A program made the translations under genes and the position numbers. From positions 124,001 to 188,000 of the forward strand of contig NZ_CP114014.1 in assembly GCF_040581415.1 (NCBI RefSeq): a DNA stretch of 64,000 bases. The letters run 5' to 3'. Source of the DNA: Paraconexibacter sp040581415 (GTDB lineage: Bacteria > Actinomycetota > Thermoleophilia > Solirubrobacterales > Solirubrobacteraceae). Of the stretch, positions 35,062 through 42,276 are shown one piece after another (the first letter of the stretch is position 1; each line of letters opens with the position of its first letter). The notes under the pieces were generated by a model. It worked only from the letters and a program-made list of their open reading frames with translations, did no database searches and had not been told where the DNA came from.

Positions 35062-37035
35062 TCAGCCGGCTCGCTGAGCGTCGGGCGCGTCGACGACCGC
35101 GAGCACGTCCCCGGCCGACACCTGGTCGCCCGCCGCGACCGGCAGCGCGCTCAGCGTGCCGTCCGCCGGCGCGACGATCTCGTGCTCCATCTTCATGGCC
35201 TCGAGTACGAGCAGCGGCGTGCCGGCGGTGACCTGCGCGCCGGCCTCCGCGAGGACGCGCAGGACGGTGCCGGGCATCGGCGAGGTCAGCGACCCGGCGC
35301 TGAGCGCGGCCGTCGGGTCGACGAACCGCGGCAGTTTGCGCAGCGGCGCCTCGCCGTCGGGCGTCGTGACCGCGTCCGGGCCGACCCGGTAGGTCCGGCG
35401 CAGACCGTCCGCCGTCAGCGTGACGGCGTCCGCCGCGACCGCGTGCAGGACGATGCCCGCGGGCTCCACGAGCTGCGTGCCGGTGCGGTCGTAGCGGTAG
35501 CGGACCTCGAGCTCGTCCTCGTGGGCGGTGGCGAAGCGCGCGACCTGCGGGACGGCGGGGTTGTTGCGCCAGCCGGAGGGCACGCCCGCCAGCACGGTCG
35601 CAGCCGCCCGCCGGCCCGCCGCCCCGGCGAGTGCGGCCGCCAGCGCGGCGACGCGGGTCTGCTCCGCGTCCAGCAGCGGCGCGGCGAGCGCGGCGACGTC
35701 CGCGCGGTCCAGCCACGCGGTGTCGGCCTCGCCGCCGAGGAACTCCGGCGAGCGCAGGACCCGAACGAGGAAGTCGCGATTGGTCGTCGTCCCCTGCACG
35801 GCGGCGCGGGCGAGGGCGTCCGCGAGCTTGCGCGCGGCCTCCTCGCGGGTGGCGCCGTGCGCGATCACCTTGGCGATCATGGGGTCGTAGAACGGTGAGA
35901 TCTCGCTGCCGCTCTGGACTCCCGTGTCGACCCGCACGGCGTCGTCGACCTCGAACCGGGTGAGGGTGCCGGTGACCGGGAGGAAGTCGTTCGCCGGGTC
36001 CTCGGCGTAGAGCCGGGCCTCCATCGCCCAGCCGTCGAGCGGCGGCGCGGCGGCAGCGGCCGGCAGCGCGCGGCCCTCGGCGACCAGCAGCTGCAGCTCG
36101 ACGAGGTCGAGCCCCGTGACCAGCTCCGTCACCGGGTGCTCCACCTGCAGCCGGGTGTTGACCTCGAGGAAGAAGAAGTCCTGCGTCCCGTCGACCAGCA
36201 GGAACTCGACGGTGCCCGCGCCCGTGTACTGCAGCGCCTGCCCCGCCTTGATCGCGGCGTCGGCCAGCCGCGCGCGCAGGGCCGCGTCCACCGCGGGGGA
36301 CGGCGCCTCCTCGATGACCTTCTGGTGGCGGCGCTGGACCGAGCAGTCGCGTTCGTGCAGGGCGAGCACCGTCCCGTGCGTGTCGCCCATGAGCTGCACC
36401 TCGACGTGCCGCGAGCGCGGGGCGTAGCGCTCCAGGAAGACGGTCGCGTCCCCGAACGCGCTGCCGGCCTCGCGCTGGGCGGCCTCGACCGCGCCGGCCA
36501 GCGCGCCCGCGTCGGCCACGACGCGCATGCCCTTGCCGCCCCCGCCCGCGCTGGCCTTCACCAGCAGCGGGAAGCCGACCCGCGCCGCCGCGTCGTCCAG
36601 CGACTCGCCGTCGGTCAGGTGCGCACCCGGCAGCACCGGCACGCCGGCCGCCTCCATCCGCTCGCGCGCACCGATCTTCGAGCCCATCGCGACGATCGCC
36701 TCGGGCGACGGCCCGACCCAGATCAGGCCCGCGTCCACCACGGCGCGCGCGAACCCGGCGTTCTCGGACAGGAACCCGTAGCCGGGATGGATGGCGTCCG
36801 CCCCCGTGGCCAGGGCGGCCGCGATGACCGCATCACCCCGCAGGTAGGAGTCCGCCGGGCTGGAGCCGCCAAGCGCCACGGCCACGTCTGCTTCGCGCAC
36901 GAAGAGGGCGTCCGCGTCGGGCTCGGAGTAGACGGCGACCGTGCCGACACCCAGGCGGCGACAGGTCGCGAAGACGCGGCGGGCGATCTCCCCCCGGTTG
37001 GCGACGAGAACACGGTTGATGGAAGCGGAAGGCAT
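35062..37035 (-). CDS. Acyl-CoA carboxylase alpha chain (biotin carboxylase-BCCP fusion)
   Basis: A 657-residue protein that carboxylates its own biotin with ATP and bicarbonate. The biotin carboxylase domain (1-450) begins INRVLVANRGEIARRVF and has KASAGGGGKGMR (ATP grasp), ERDCSVQRRHQKVIEE and EVNTRLQVEHPVTE. The C-terminal biotinyl domain carries the EAMKMEH biotin site, 42 residues from the end. It lies 15 bp downstream of its carboxyltransferase partner, as in propionyl-, methylcrotonyl- and geranyl-CoA carboxylases. The substrate cannot be fixed from this chain. The IS110 element sits directly after its stop codon; the coding region is whole. Confidence 0.92.
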   Translation of the reverse strand: MPSASINRVLVANRGEIARRVFATCRRLGVGTVAVYSEPDADALFVREADVAVALGGSSPADSYLRGDAVIAAALATGADAIHPGYGFLSENAGFARAVVDAGLIWVGPSPEAIVAMGSKIGARERMEAAGVPVLPGAHLTDGESLDDAAARVGFPLLVKASAGGGGKGMRVVADAGALAGAVEAAQREAGSAFGDATVFLERYAPRSRHVEVQLMGDTHGTVLALHERDCSVQRRHQKVIEEAPSPAVDAALRARLADAAIKAGQALQYTGAGTVEFLLVDGTQDFFFLEVNTRLQVEHPVTELVTGLDLVELQLLVAEGRALPAAAAAPPLDGWAMEARLYAEDPANDFLPVTGTLTRFEVDDAVRVDTGVQSGSEISPFYDPMIAKVIAHGATREEAARKLADALARAAVQGTTTNRDFLVRVLRSPEFLGGEADTAWLDRADVAALAAPLLDAEQTRVAALAAALAGAAGRRAAATVLAGVPSGWRNNPAVPQVARFATAHEDELEVRYRYDRTGTQLVEPAGIVLHAVAADAVTLTADGLRRTYRVGPDAVTTPDGEAPLRKLPRFVDPTAALSAGSLTSPMPGTVLRVLAEAGAQVTAGTPLLVLEAMKMEHEIVAPADGTLSALPVAAGDQVSAGDVLAVVDAPDAQRAG

Positions 37036-37050
37036 GGGAGGGACCTCGTC

Positions 37051-38649
37051 CTACATTCGGAAGACGCCGAAGCCCTCGGCGCCTTCCACGGGTGCGTTGT
37101 GGACGACGCCGAGCGCCAGCCCCAGGACCGTGCGCGTGTCGCGCGGGTCGATGATCGCGTCGTCGTAGCCGCGCGAGGAGTTCGCGAGCGCGGTCTGCTC
37201 GGACTCGATCTGCGCCTCGACCATGCCGCGCATGTTCTTGTCGAACTCCTCGTCGTACTCCTGCCCGCGGGCCTCGGCGGCGCCGCGCGCGACGATCGAC
37301 AGCACGCCGGCCAGCTGCGCCGGGCCCATCACCGACGACTGCGCGTTCGGCCAGCTGAACAGGAACCGCGGGTCGTAGCCGCGGCCGGACATCGCGTAGT
37401 TGGCCGCACCGTACGAGCCGCCGATGATCACGCCCAGGTGGGGGACCTTCGAGTTCGACACGGCGTTGATCATCTTCGCGCCGTCCTTGATGATCCCGCC
37501 CTGCTCGTAGTCCTTGCCGACCATGAACCCGGTTGTGTTGTGCAGGAAGACGAGCGGGACGTCCTTCTGGTTCGCGAGCTGGATGAACTGCGCGGCCTTC
37601 TGCGCCTCCTCGGAGAACAGGATCCCCTGGATGTTCGCCAGCACGCCGACGGGGTGGCCGTGGATCGCGCCCCAGCCGGTGGACAGCGACGCGCCGTAGA
37701 GCGGCTTGAACTCGTCGTAGCGCGAGCCGTCCAGCAGGCGGGCCAGGACCTCGCGCGTGTCGAACGGGACCTTGGGGTCGGCGGACGGCAGCGCGACGAG
37801 GTCCTCGGTGTCGTACAGCGGGTCGGCCGGTGGCAGGGTCGGCCCCGGCCCGTGCCGGCGCCAGTTCAGCGACCGCACGATCTCGCGCCCGATCCGCATC
37901 GCGTCCTGCTCGTCCGCGGCGAGGTAGTCGGCCAGGCCGCTGGTCTTCGCGTGCATCTCCGCGCCGCCGAGCTCCTCGTCGCCGCTGTCCTCCCCGGTCG
38001 CCATCTTCACGAGCGGCGGCCCGCCGAGGAAGACCTTCGCGCGCCCCTCGACGAAGACCGTGTAGTCGGACATGCCGGGGACGTAGGCCCCACCCGCCGT
38101 CGAGTTGCCGAAGACCAGCGCGATCGTCGGGATGCCGAGCGACGAGAGTCGCGTCAGGTTGCGAAAGGTCGCGCCGCCGGGGACGAACGCGTCGGCCTGC
38201 GTCGGCAGGTCCGCGCCGCCGGACTCCACCAGGGAGATCAGCGGCAGCCGGTTCGCGACGCAGATCTCGTGCCCGCGCAGCGCCTTCTTCAGCGTGTACG
38301 GATTCGACGCGCCGCCGCGGATCGTCGGGTCGTTGGCGCTCACGAAGCAGACGACGCCCTCGACGACGCCGATCCCGGACACGAGCGAGGCCCCGGTCGT
38401 GAAGTCGGTGTGGTGGGCCATGAACGGCTGCAGCTCGAGGAACGGGCTGTCGCGGTCCAGCAGCAGCGCGATCCGCTCACGCGGCAGCAGCTTGCCGCGT
38501 TTGCGGTGGCGCGCGACGTACTTCTCACCGCCGCCGCCGTTGAGCGTCTCGAGCAGGCCGTCGATCTCGGTCAGGCGCTCGAGCATGGCGGCGCGATTCG
38601 CGGCCGCCGCGTCCGAGCGCGGGTCGAAGCTGGAGCGGAGCGTCGCCAC
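37051..38649 (-). CDS. Acyl-CoA carboxylase beta chain (carboxyltransferase)
   Basis: A 532-residue carboxyltransferase that moves CO2 from carboxybiotin to an acyl-CoA. Typical motifs are KYVARHRKRGKLLPRERI, SANDPTIRGGASNPYTLKKA, LVESGGADLPTQ, GNSTAGGAYVPGMSDY, NIQGILFSEEAQKAAQFI, FLHNTTGFMVGKDYE and IIGGSYGAANYAM. The IRGGAS and NTTGFMVG segments resemble methylcrotonyl- and geranyl-CoA carboxylase beta chains more than propionyl-CoA carboxylases, so branched acyl-CoA (leucine or isoprenoid) breakdown is likely. GTG 38649 was chosen as start; reading further upstream gives non-conserved sequence across the operator at 38664. It forms an operon with the alpha chain. Confidence 0.9.
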   Translation of the reverse strand: MATLRSSFDPRSDAAAANRAAMLERLTEIDGLLETLNGGGGEKYVARHRKRGKLLPRERIALLLDRDSPFLELQPFMAHHTDFTTGASLVSGIGVVEGVVCFVSANDPTIRGGASNPYTLKKALRGHEICVANRLPLISLVESGGADLPTQADAFVPGGATFRNLTRLSSLGIPTIALVFGNSTAGGAYVPGMSDYTVFVEGRAKVFLGGPPLVKMATGEDSGDEELGGAEMHAKTSGLADYLAADEQDAMRIGREIVRSLNWRRHGPGPTLPPADPLYDTEDLVALPSADPKVPFDTREVLARLLDGSRYDEFKPLYGASLSTGWGAIHGHPVGVLANIQGILFSEEAQKAAQFIQLANQKDVPLVFLHNTTGFMVGKDYEQGGIIKDGAKMINAVSNSKVPHLGVIIGGSYGAANYAMSGRGYDPRFLFSWPNAQSSVMGPAQLAGVLSIVARGAAEARGQEYDEEFDKNMRGMVEAQIESEQTALANSSRGYDDAIIDPRDTRTVLGLALGVVHNAPVEGAEGFGVFRM

Positions 38650-38663
38650 GGCGCGAGCATATG

Positions 38664-38678
38664 CTGAAACCGATTCAG
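38664..38678. promoter_or_regulatory. Palindromic operator-like site CTGAAACCGATTCAG
   Basis: CTGAA and TTCAG arms flank five bases, 15 bases before the carboxyltransferase start. It has the same arms and spacing as the site at 6613-6627. It is a likely TetR-family repressor site for the carboxylase operon and possibly for the divergent gene at 38772. Confidence 0.5.
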
Positions 38679-38771
38679 GTGTTCGCCGTTGTCCCGGCCC
38701 GACAAGCGGCACCGGCCCGGTTGGGTGGTCTGACAGCGCGTCGCCGGTCAAGGCGCGGATAGCGTCTGCCA

Positions 38772-39893
38772 ATGAGCAAGCACCCAGTTGTCATCTACGG
38801 CGCCAGCGGCTACACCGGCCGCCTCGTGGCCGAGTACCTGCGCCAGTTCCACGTGCCGTTCACCGCGGCCGGGCGTGACGCAGGCAAGCTGCAGGCGATC
38901 ATGGACAAGGTCCCCGGCATCGAGACCGCGACCTACGACTGCGTCGCCGTCGAGCACACGGTCGAGGGGCTGACCGAGCTGTTCAAGGGCTCCAAGGTGG
39001 TCTGCAACATGGTCGGCCCCTTCGCGGCCCTCGGCATGGACGTCGCGGAGGCCGCGCTTGCCGCCGGCTGCCACTACATCGACACGACCGGTGAGCAGAA
39101 CTGGATGATCGACGTCCAGGAGAAGCTCGGCGACGCCTACGCGCAGGAAGGCCTGCTGCTGTCGCCCTGCATCGCGCAGATGTACACCAACGGCGAGATC
39201 GCGGCCAACATCGCGCTCGAGAACCCGGGCGTCGACACCCTCGACACGCTCGTCCTGTGGGGCGGCGATCCGACGATCGCGTCGACGGCGTCGATCTTCA
39301 CGATCCTGATGGCCGACCACCTCTACCTCGAGAACAACGAGTACCAGAAGTGGCCGGGGGACGCCTCGTTCAACGTCTCCGTCCCGGGGCAGCACGAGAC
39401 GGCGCTCGTCCTCACCTGGGGCGGGATCGCCCACCCGGTCTGGTTCAAGGACGACCCGCGCGTGATCACCTGCAAGTCGCGCGGCGGCCTGTTCAACCAG
39501 ACCGTGATGCAGGGTGTCGTCCAGGTCATCGAGATCATCGAGACGCAGGTCAAGCCCCTCCCCACCGAGGAGGAGCAGCAGGCCGCGATCGCCGCGATCA
39601 CCGCGCAGATGCCGGAGACGGTGACGCCGCCGCGCGAGAACGCGCTCGTCAACCGGTCGCTCGACAGCGTGATCGGCAGCGGCCCGCTGGGCGCGGTCCA
39701 GGTCGTGATCCGCGGCAACAACAACTACCAGCAGACCGGCCTGCTGCAGGCGTACGCCGCGTTCTCGCTCCTCAGCCAGCCGCCGAAGCGCGTCGGCTTC
39801 GCGTCGGCGTGCCAGGCGTTCGGGCACCGCGAGCTGCTCGGCGTCCAGCAGCGCTTCGGCCTCGTCGGCGAGCCGGTCGTCACCGCCGTCTGA
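38772..39893 (+). CDS. Saccharopine-dehydrogenase-like NAD(P)-binding protein
   Basis: A 373-residue protein. The Rossmann start VVIYGASGYTGRLVAEYLRQ is typical of the Sacchrp_dh_NADP family, with CNMVGPFAALGMDVAEAALAAGCHYIDTTGEQNWM following as in saccharopine-reductase-like and trans-acting enoyl-reductase proteins. The C-terminal half (from about 150) has LWGGDPTIASTASIFTILMAD and RGNNNYQQTGLLQAYAAFSL and is not a lysine-pathway domain. I do not think it is true saccharopine dehydrogenase. It is divergent from the acyl-CoA carboxylase operon and shares its regulatory gap, so a lipid role is plausible. A strong hairpin follows the stop. Confidence 0.82.
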   Translation: MSKHPVVIYGASGYTGRLVAEYLRQFHVPFTAAGRDAGKLQAIMDKVPGIETATYDCVAVEHTVEGLTELFKGSKVVCNMVGPFAALGMDVAEAALAAGCHYIDTTGEQNWMIDVQEKLGDAYAQEGLLLSPCIAQMYTNGEIAANIALENPGVDTLDTLVLWGGDPTIASTASIFTILMADHLYLENNEYQKWPGDASFNVSVPGQHETALVLTWGGIAHPVWFKDDPRVITCKSRGGLFNQTVMQGVVQVIEIIETQVKPLPTEEEQQAAIAAITAQMPETVTPPRENALVNRSLDSVIGSGPLGAVQVVIRGNNNYQQTGLLQAYAAFSLLSQPPKRVGFASACQAFGHRELLGVQQRFGLVGEPVVTAV

Positions 39894-39916
39894 TCAAGCG
39901 TCGTCCCTCCGACGAT

Positions 39917-39940
39917 CCGGGCCGCCCGTGGGCGGCCCGG
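39917..39940 (+). terminator. Intrinsic-type terminator
   Basis: A perfect 10-bp stem, CCGGGCCGCC and GGCGGCCCGG, with loop CGTG, 24 bases after the saccharopine-dehydrogenase-like gene. It is followed by the T-containing TGTCGTTCTG. Confidence 0.75.
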
Positions 39941-39965
39941 TGTCGTTCTGGGGGTTGGGCTCGGG

Positions 39966-40091
39966 TCAGCGACTGCGGTGCCGCGGCGAGAGCCGTGGCT
40001 TCAGCGGGCGGACCGGCCGCACGGGCTGGGGGACGACGGGCATCACCGGACGGCGACGCGGCTGGCCGGGACGGGGATTCGGTACTGGCAT
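39966..40091 (-). CDS. Possible 41-residue Pro/Arg-rich small protein
   Basis: A short reading frame beginning MPVPNPRPGQPRRRPVMPVV and ending SPRHRSR, about half Pro and Arg. CAGGAG lies five or six bases before the ATG at 40091, in good Shine-Dalgarno position. There is no signal peptide or membrane segment. The composition suggests a disordered nucleic-acid- or membrane-binding peptide, but low-complexity GC-rich DNA can also give such frames, so this is a moderate call made mainly on the ribosome-binding site. Confidence 0.35.
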   Translation of the reverse strand: MPVPNPRPGQPRRRPVMPVVPQPVRPVRPLKPRLSPRHRSR

Positions 40092-40405
40092 GGGTGCTCC
40101 TGACGACGGAGTTCGGCATTGGGGGCGCCGGACCGCGACGGCCACGGGCGCACGAGAGCGTACGACGGGGCAGGGACGGCAGGGGTCACGGACGGCGGAC
40201 AGGGCACGCGGCGACAGCCGGGGCTGGGCGTGCGGATCGGTCTGATTCTCAGTTGTCCATGACGGTCATGACCGTACCAGCCGGCCCCGACCGGGCGCAA
40301 ACGGCGTAACCAAAGCCGTTCGAGGTCCTAGCATGGTGAGAGCGATCTGGGACTCCATTGCGCCCGGTCGCTCAACCGATCCGCCGCTTCATCCGATATC
40401 ACCCA
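40092..40405. other. 314-bp gene-free stretch
   Basis: No supported gene. It should contain the promoters of the small Pro/Arg frame (leftward) and of the gene at 40406 (rightward). An AT-richer patch around 40305-40340 with AACCAAAG and CTAGCATGG could be the promoter area, but no clean -35/-10 pair is seen. Confidence 0.5.
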
Positions 40406-40843
40406 GTGACCGTGGTCCTGCTTCCGAACCACATAGAGCTCTACCCGGACCGCGACGGCCTGCCGTCGGTCGCGGTCACGTTCGACCTGACGCCGTCCCA
40501 GGTGGAGGCCGTCCTCCACGGGCTGCGCACGGTCCGGGAGGCGCGTTACGCCCTCTCGCAGATCTCCACCGACGACGCGATCGCCCTGCGGGAGTTCACC
40601 GCGCTGATCGACGTCCTCGCCGATCTGTCCGGGCGGCAGGGGGTCGGGCGCGTCCAGATGACCGTCGCCCGCCTCGGTGTCCTGCGCACGGCGCTTGCGG
40701 AGTTCGCCTCCGGCGAGCACCTCGAGCGCGAGGGGGACGCCCTGCAGCGCCCGATCATCCTCGAGGTGCTCGACGCGGTCGAGGAGATCCACGTCCGCGC
40801 GGTTCGCGCCGCCCTCGACGGCGCACTCACGCCGAACCCGTAG
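40406..40843 (+). CDS. Hypothetical protein, about 145 residues
   Basis: No recognised family. The protein begins VTVVLLPNHIELYPDRDGLP with a short beta-rich segment (to residue 30). The rest is mostly helical: LTPSQVEAVLHGLRTVREAR, ALREFTALIDVLADLSGRQ, VLRTALAEFASGEHLERE and ILEVLDAVEEIHVRAVRAAL. There is no signal peptide or membrane segment. The GTG at 40406 is tentative; a TTG at 40358 would add 16 residues, and neither has a clear ribosome-binding site. Codon third positions are strongly G/C, supporting a real gene. It is convergent with a 60-residue gene. Confidence 0.6.
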   Translation: MTVVLLPNHIELYPDRDGLPSVAVTFDLTPSQVEAVLHGLRTVREARYALSQISTDDAIALREFTALIDVLADLSGRQGVGRVQMTVARLGVLRTALAEFASGEHLEREGDALQRPIILEVLDAVEEIHVRAVRAALDGALTPNP

Positions 40844-40887
40844 CGCCGCGGCGCCCTGCGGCGCCTACGGCGTCCGCCCCGGCGTCG

Positions 40888-41070
40888 TCAGTCCTCGTCG
40901 CGCTGCTCCTCGTCGCCGGCCGCCGGCGCCGACTCCTCGTTGCGCTGCACGGTCCCCTCGACCTGCGGCGGACCCTCGAGCCCGCCGGCCCGCAGCGTGA
41001 TCTTCTTGCCGTCCTTCGTCGTCAGCGAGAACGGCTTGCGGTCGTACGGATCACTCGGGATCGGGCTCAT
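40888..41070 (-). CDS. Small hypothetical protein, 60 residues
   Basis: A short acidic protein, MSPIPSDPYDRKPFSLTTKD at the N-terminus and a Glu/Asp-rich disordered tail (NEESAPAAGDEEQRDED). The middle KKITLRAGGLEGPPQVEG could be two beta strands. No family or membrane segment is seen. The ATG at 41070 lies soon after the region upstream of the polysaccharide deacetylase stop, in the same orientation, so the two could be co-transcribed with the deacetylase first. Confidence 0.5.
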   Translation of the reverse strand: MSPIPSDPYDRKPFSLTTKDGKKITLRAGGLEGPPQVEGTVQRNEESAPAAGDEEQRDED

Positions 41071-41105
41071 CGTGCGAGCCTAACGCCGGGGCTGCCGCCT
41101 GCGCG

Positions 41106-41855
41106 CTACCCGGTCGTCTGCCGGTAGCCGAGGAGCTTCGACACCGTCACGAACGTGTAGCCGCGGCTCTTGAGCGTGCTGATGATGGTGGGGACGGCCT
41201 TCCGCGTGTTGGGCCGGGTGCTGCTGCCGCCGGCCTCCCCGTCGTGCATGACGATGATCGACCCCGGGCGCGTCGCCTTCAGCACGCCGGCGACGATGTC
41301 GGCGGCCGGCGGCTCGTCGTAGTCCGCGGGGCTGACGTCCCAGGCGACCGTGCTCATCCCCTCCGCGCGGGCGCGCTTGACGAGGTCGCTGCCCACGGAG
41401 TCGAACGGCGGGCGGAAGGCGCACGGGGTGTAGCCGGTCGCCTTGCGGATGGCGTCGCTCGCCTTGGTCAGCTCCGTCGTCGCCTCCGGGCCCCCGTTGC
41501 CGAGGTCGGCGTGCGTGAAGCTGTGGTTCTGGAACTCGTGGCCGGCGGCGAACGCACGCTTGACCACCGCGACCCGCGCCGGGATCTTGTCGGCCTGGGG
41601 GAAGAAGGTCGCTTTCACGTTCGCCGTCTTCAGGCTCGCCAGCAGCTGTGCCGTACCCGCGGACGGGCCGTCGTCGAAGGTCAGCGCCACGAGCTTGCGG
41701 GTGCGCGGGCCGTTCTTGACCACCGCGCTCCCGGGCTTGCTCTTGCAGCCCGTCACCCGTGGCGTCTGGGCGGCTCCGCCCGAGGTGGCCACGCCGCCGG
41801 CCGCCAGGCCCGCGACCAGCACACCGGCCACCACCGCTCCCGCACGCGCTCGCAT
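41106..41855 (-). CDS. Secreted polysaccharide deacetylase (NodB homology)
   Basis: A 249-residue exported carbohydrate esterase family 4 enzyme that removes N- or O-acetyl groups from peptidoglycan or another glycan. A signal peptide (1-29) precedes LVALTFDDGPSAGT (motif 1, base and metal Asp), HEFQNHSFTHADL (motif 2, metal His pair HxxxH), FRPPFDSV (motif 3), STVAWDVSPADY (motif 4), and IIVMHDGEAGG (motif 5, catalytic His). All catalytic motifs are present. ATG 41855 begins the signal peptide; a longer reading would run across the tRNA region. Confidence 0.92.
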   Translation of the reverse strand: MRARAGAVVAGVLVAGLAAGGVATSGGAAQTPRVTGCKSKPGSAVVKNGPRTRKLVALTFDDGPSAGTAQLLASLKTANVKATFFPQADKIPARVAVVKRAFAAGHEFQNHSFTHADLGNGGPEATTELTKASDAIRKATGYTPCAFRPPFDSVGSDLVKRARAEGMSTVAWDVSPADYDEPPAADIVAGVLKATRPGSIIVMHDGEAGGSSTRPNTRKAVPTIISTLKSRGYTFVTVSKLLGYRQTTG

Positions 41856-42019
41856 GGACTGCACTATGCCTGAGGCGCGGGCGCAGGACCACGACTTGCC
41901 GCATTCCGCTCGTGTCCCTTCGTCTCCCGGCAGCGGCAGGTGACGATGCCCCGCCGGGCCACCGTCGGCCGGCTCGACCGGCGGAACCGCCTGGCCCCCG
42001 GGCGGTTCCGTGAAGGAAG

Positions 42020-42092
42020 TGGAGCTAAGGAGACTCGAACTCCTGACCTCTGCCATGCGAAGGCAGCGCTCTACCAGCTGAGCTATAGCCCC
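42020..42092 (-). tRNA. tRNA-Ala (anticodon CGC)
   Basis: A complete cloverleaf on the minus strand. The acceptor stem GGGGCTA pairs with TAGCTCC and includes the G3-U70 pair that identifies alanine tRNAs. The anticodon loop TTCGCAT sits on a CTGCC/GGCAG stem, giving anticodon CGC for GCG codons. The T-loop is GTTCGAGTC. Discriminator base A; the 3' CCA is not encoded. Confidence 0.96.
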
Positions 42093-42276
42093 GGGGTGAC
42101 CACCGATGGTACCGGCGCGGCGCGTCCGGGGTCGCGCGCGGCGGGAAGTGTCGCATACTCGCCGCTGCAGGCGCTCACCCACGGCGCGTCACCTGCCGAT
42201 AGCACGGGTACGCTCGCCTCGGCGTGCGCGCGGACCGGCCCCGCGCGCAACACGCTCCAGGCCCCGCGACTCCCGC

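Noticed and set aside
35062..37035. Disruption of the carboxylase alpha chain by the IS110 element
   Set aside because: The biotin site EAMKMEH and the full C-terminal domain are present before the stop, so the element lies outside the gene.
38772..39893. Lysine-pathway saccharopine dehydrogenase
   Set aside because: Only the NAD(P)-binding half matches; the C-terminal half differs and no lysine genes are near.
40043..40300. An 85-codon leftward frame in the 39.9-40.4 kb gap
   Set aside because: No ribosome-binding site, no motif, and it overlaps the better-supported 41-codon frame.
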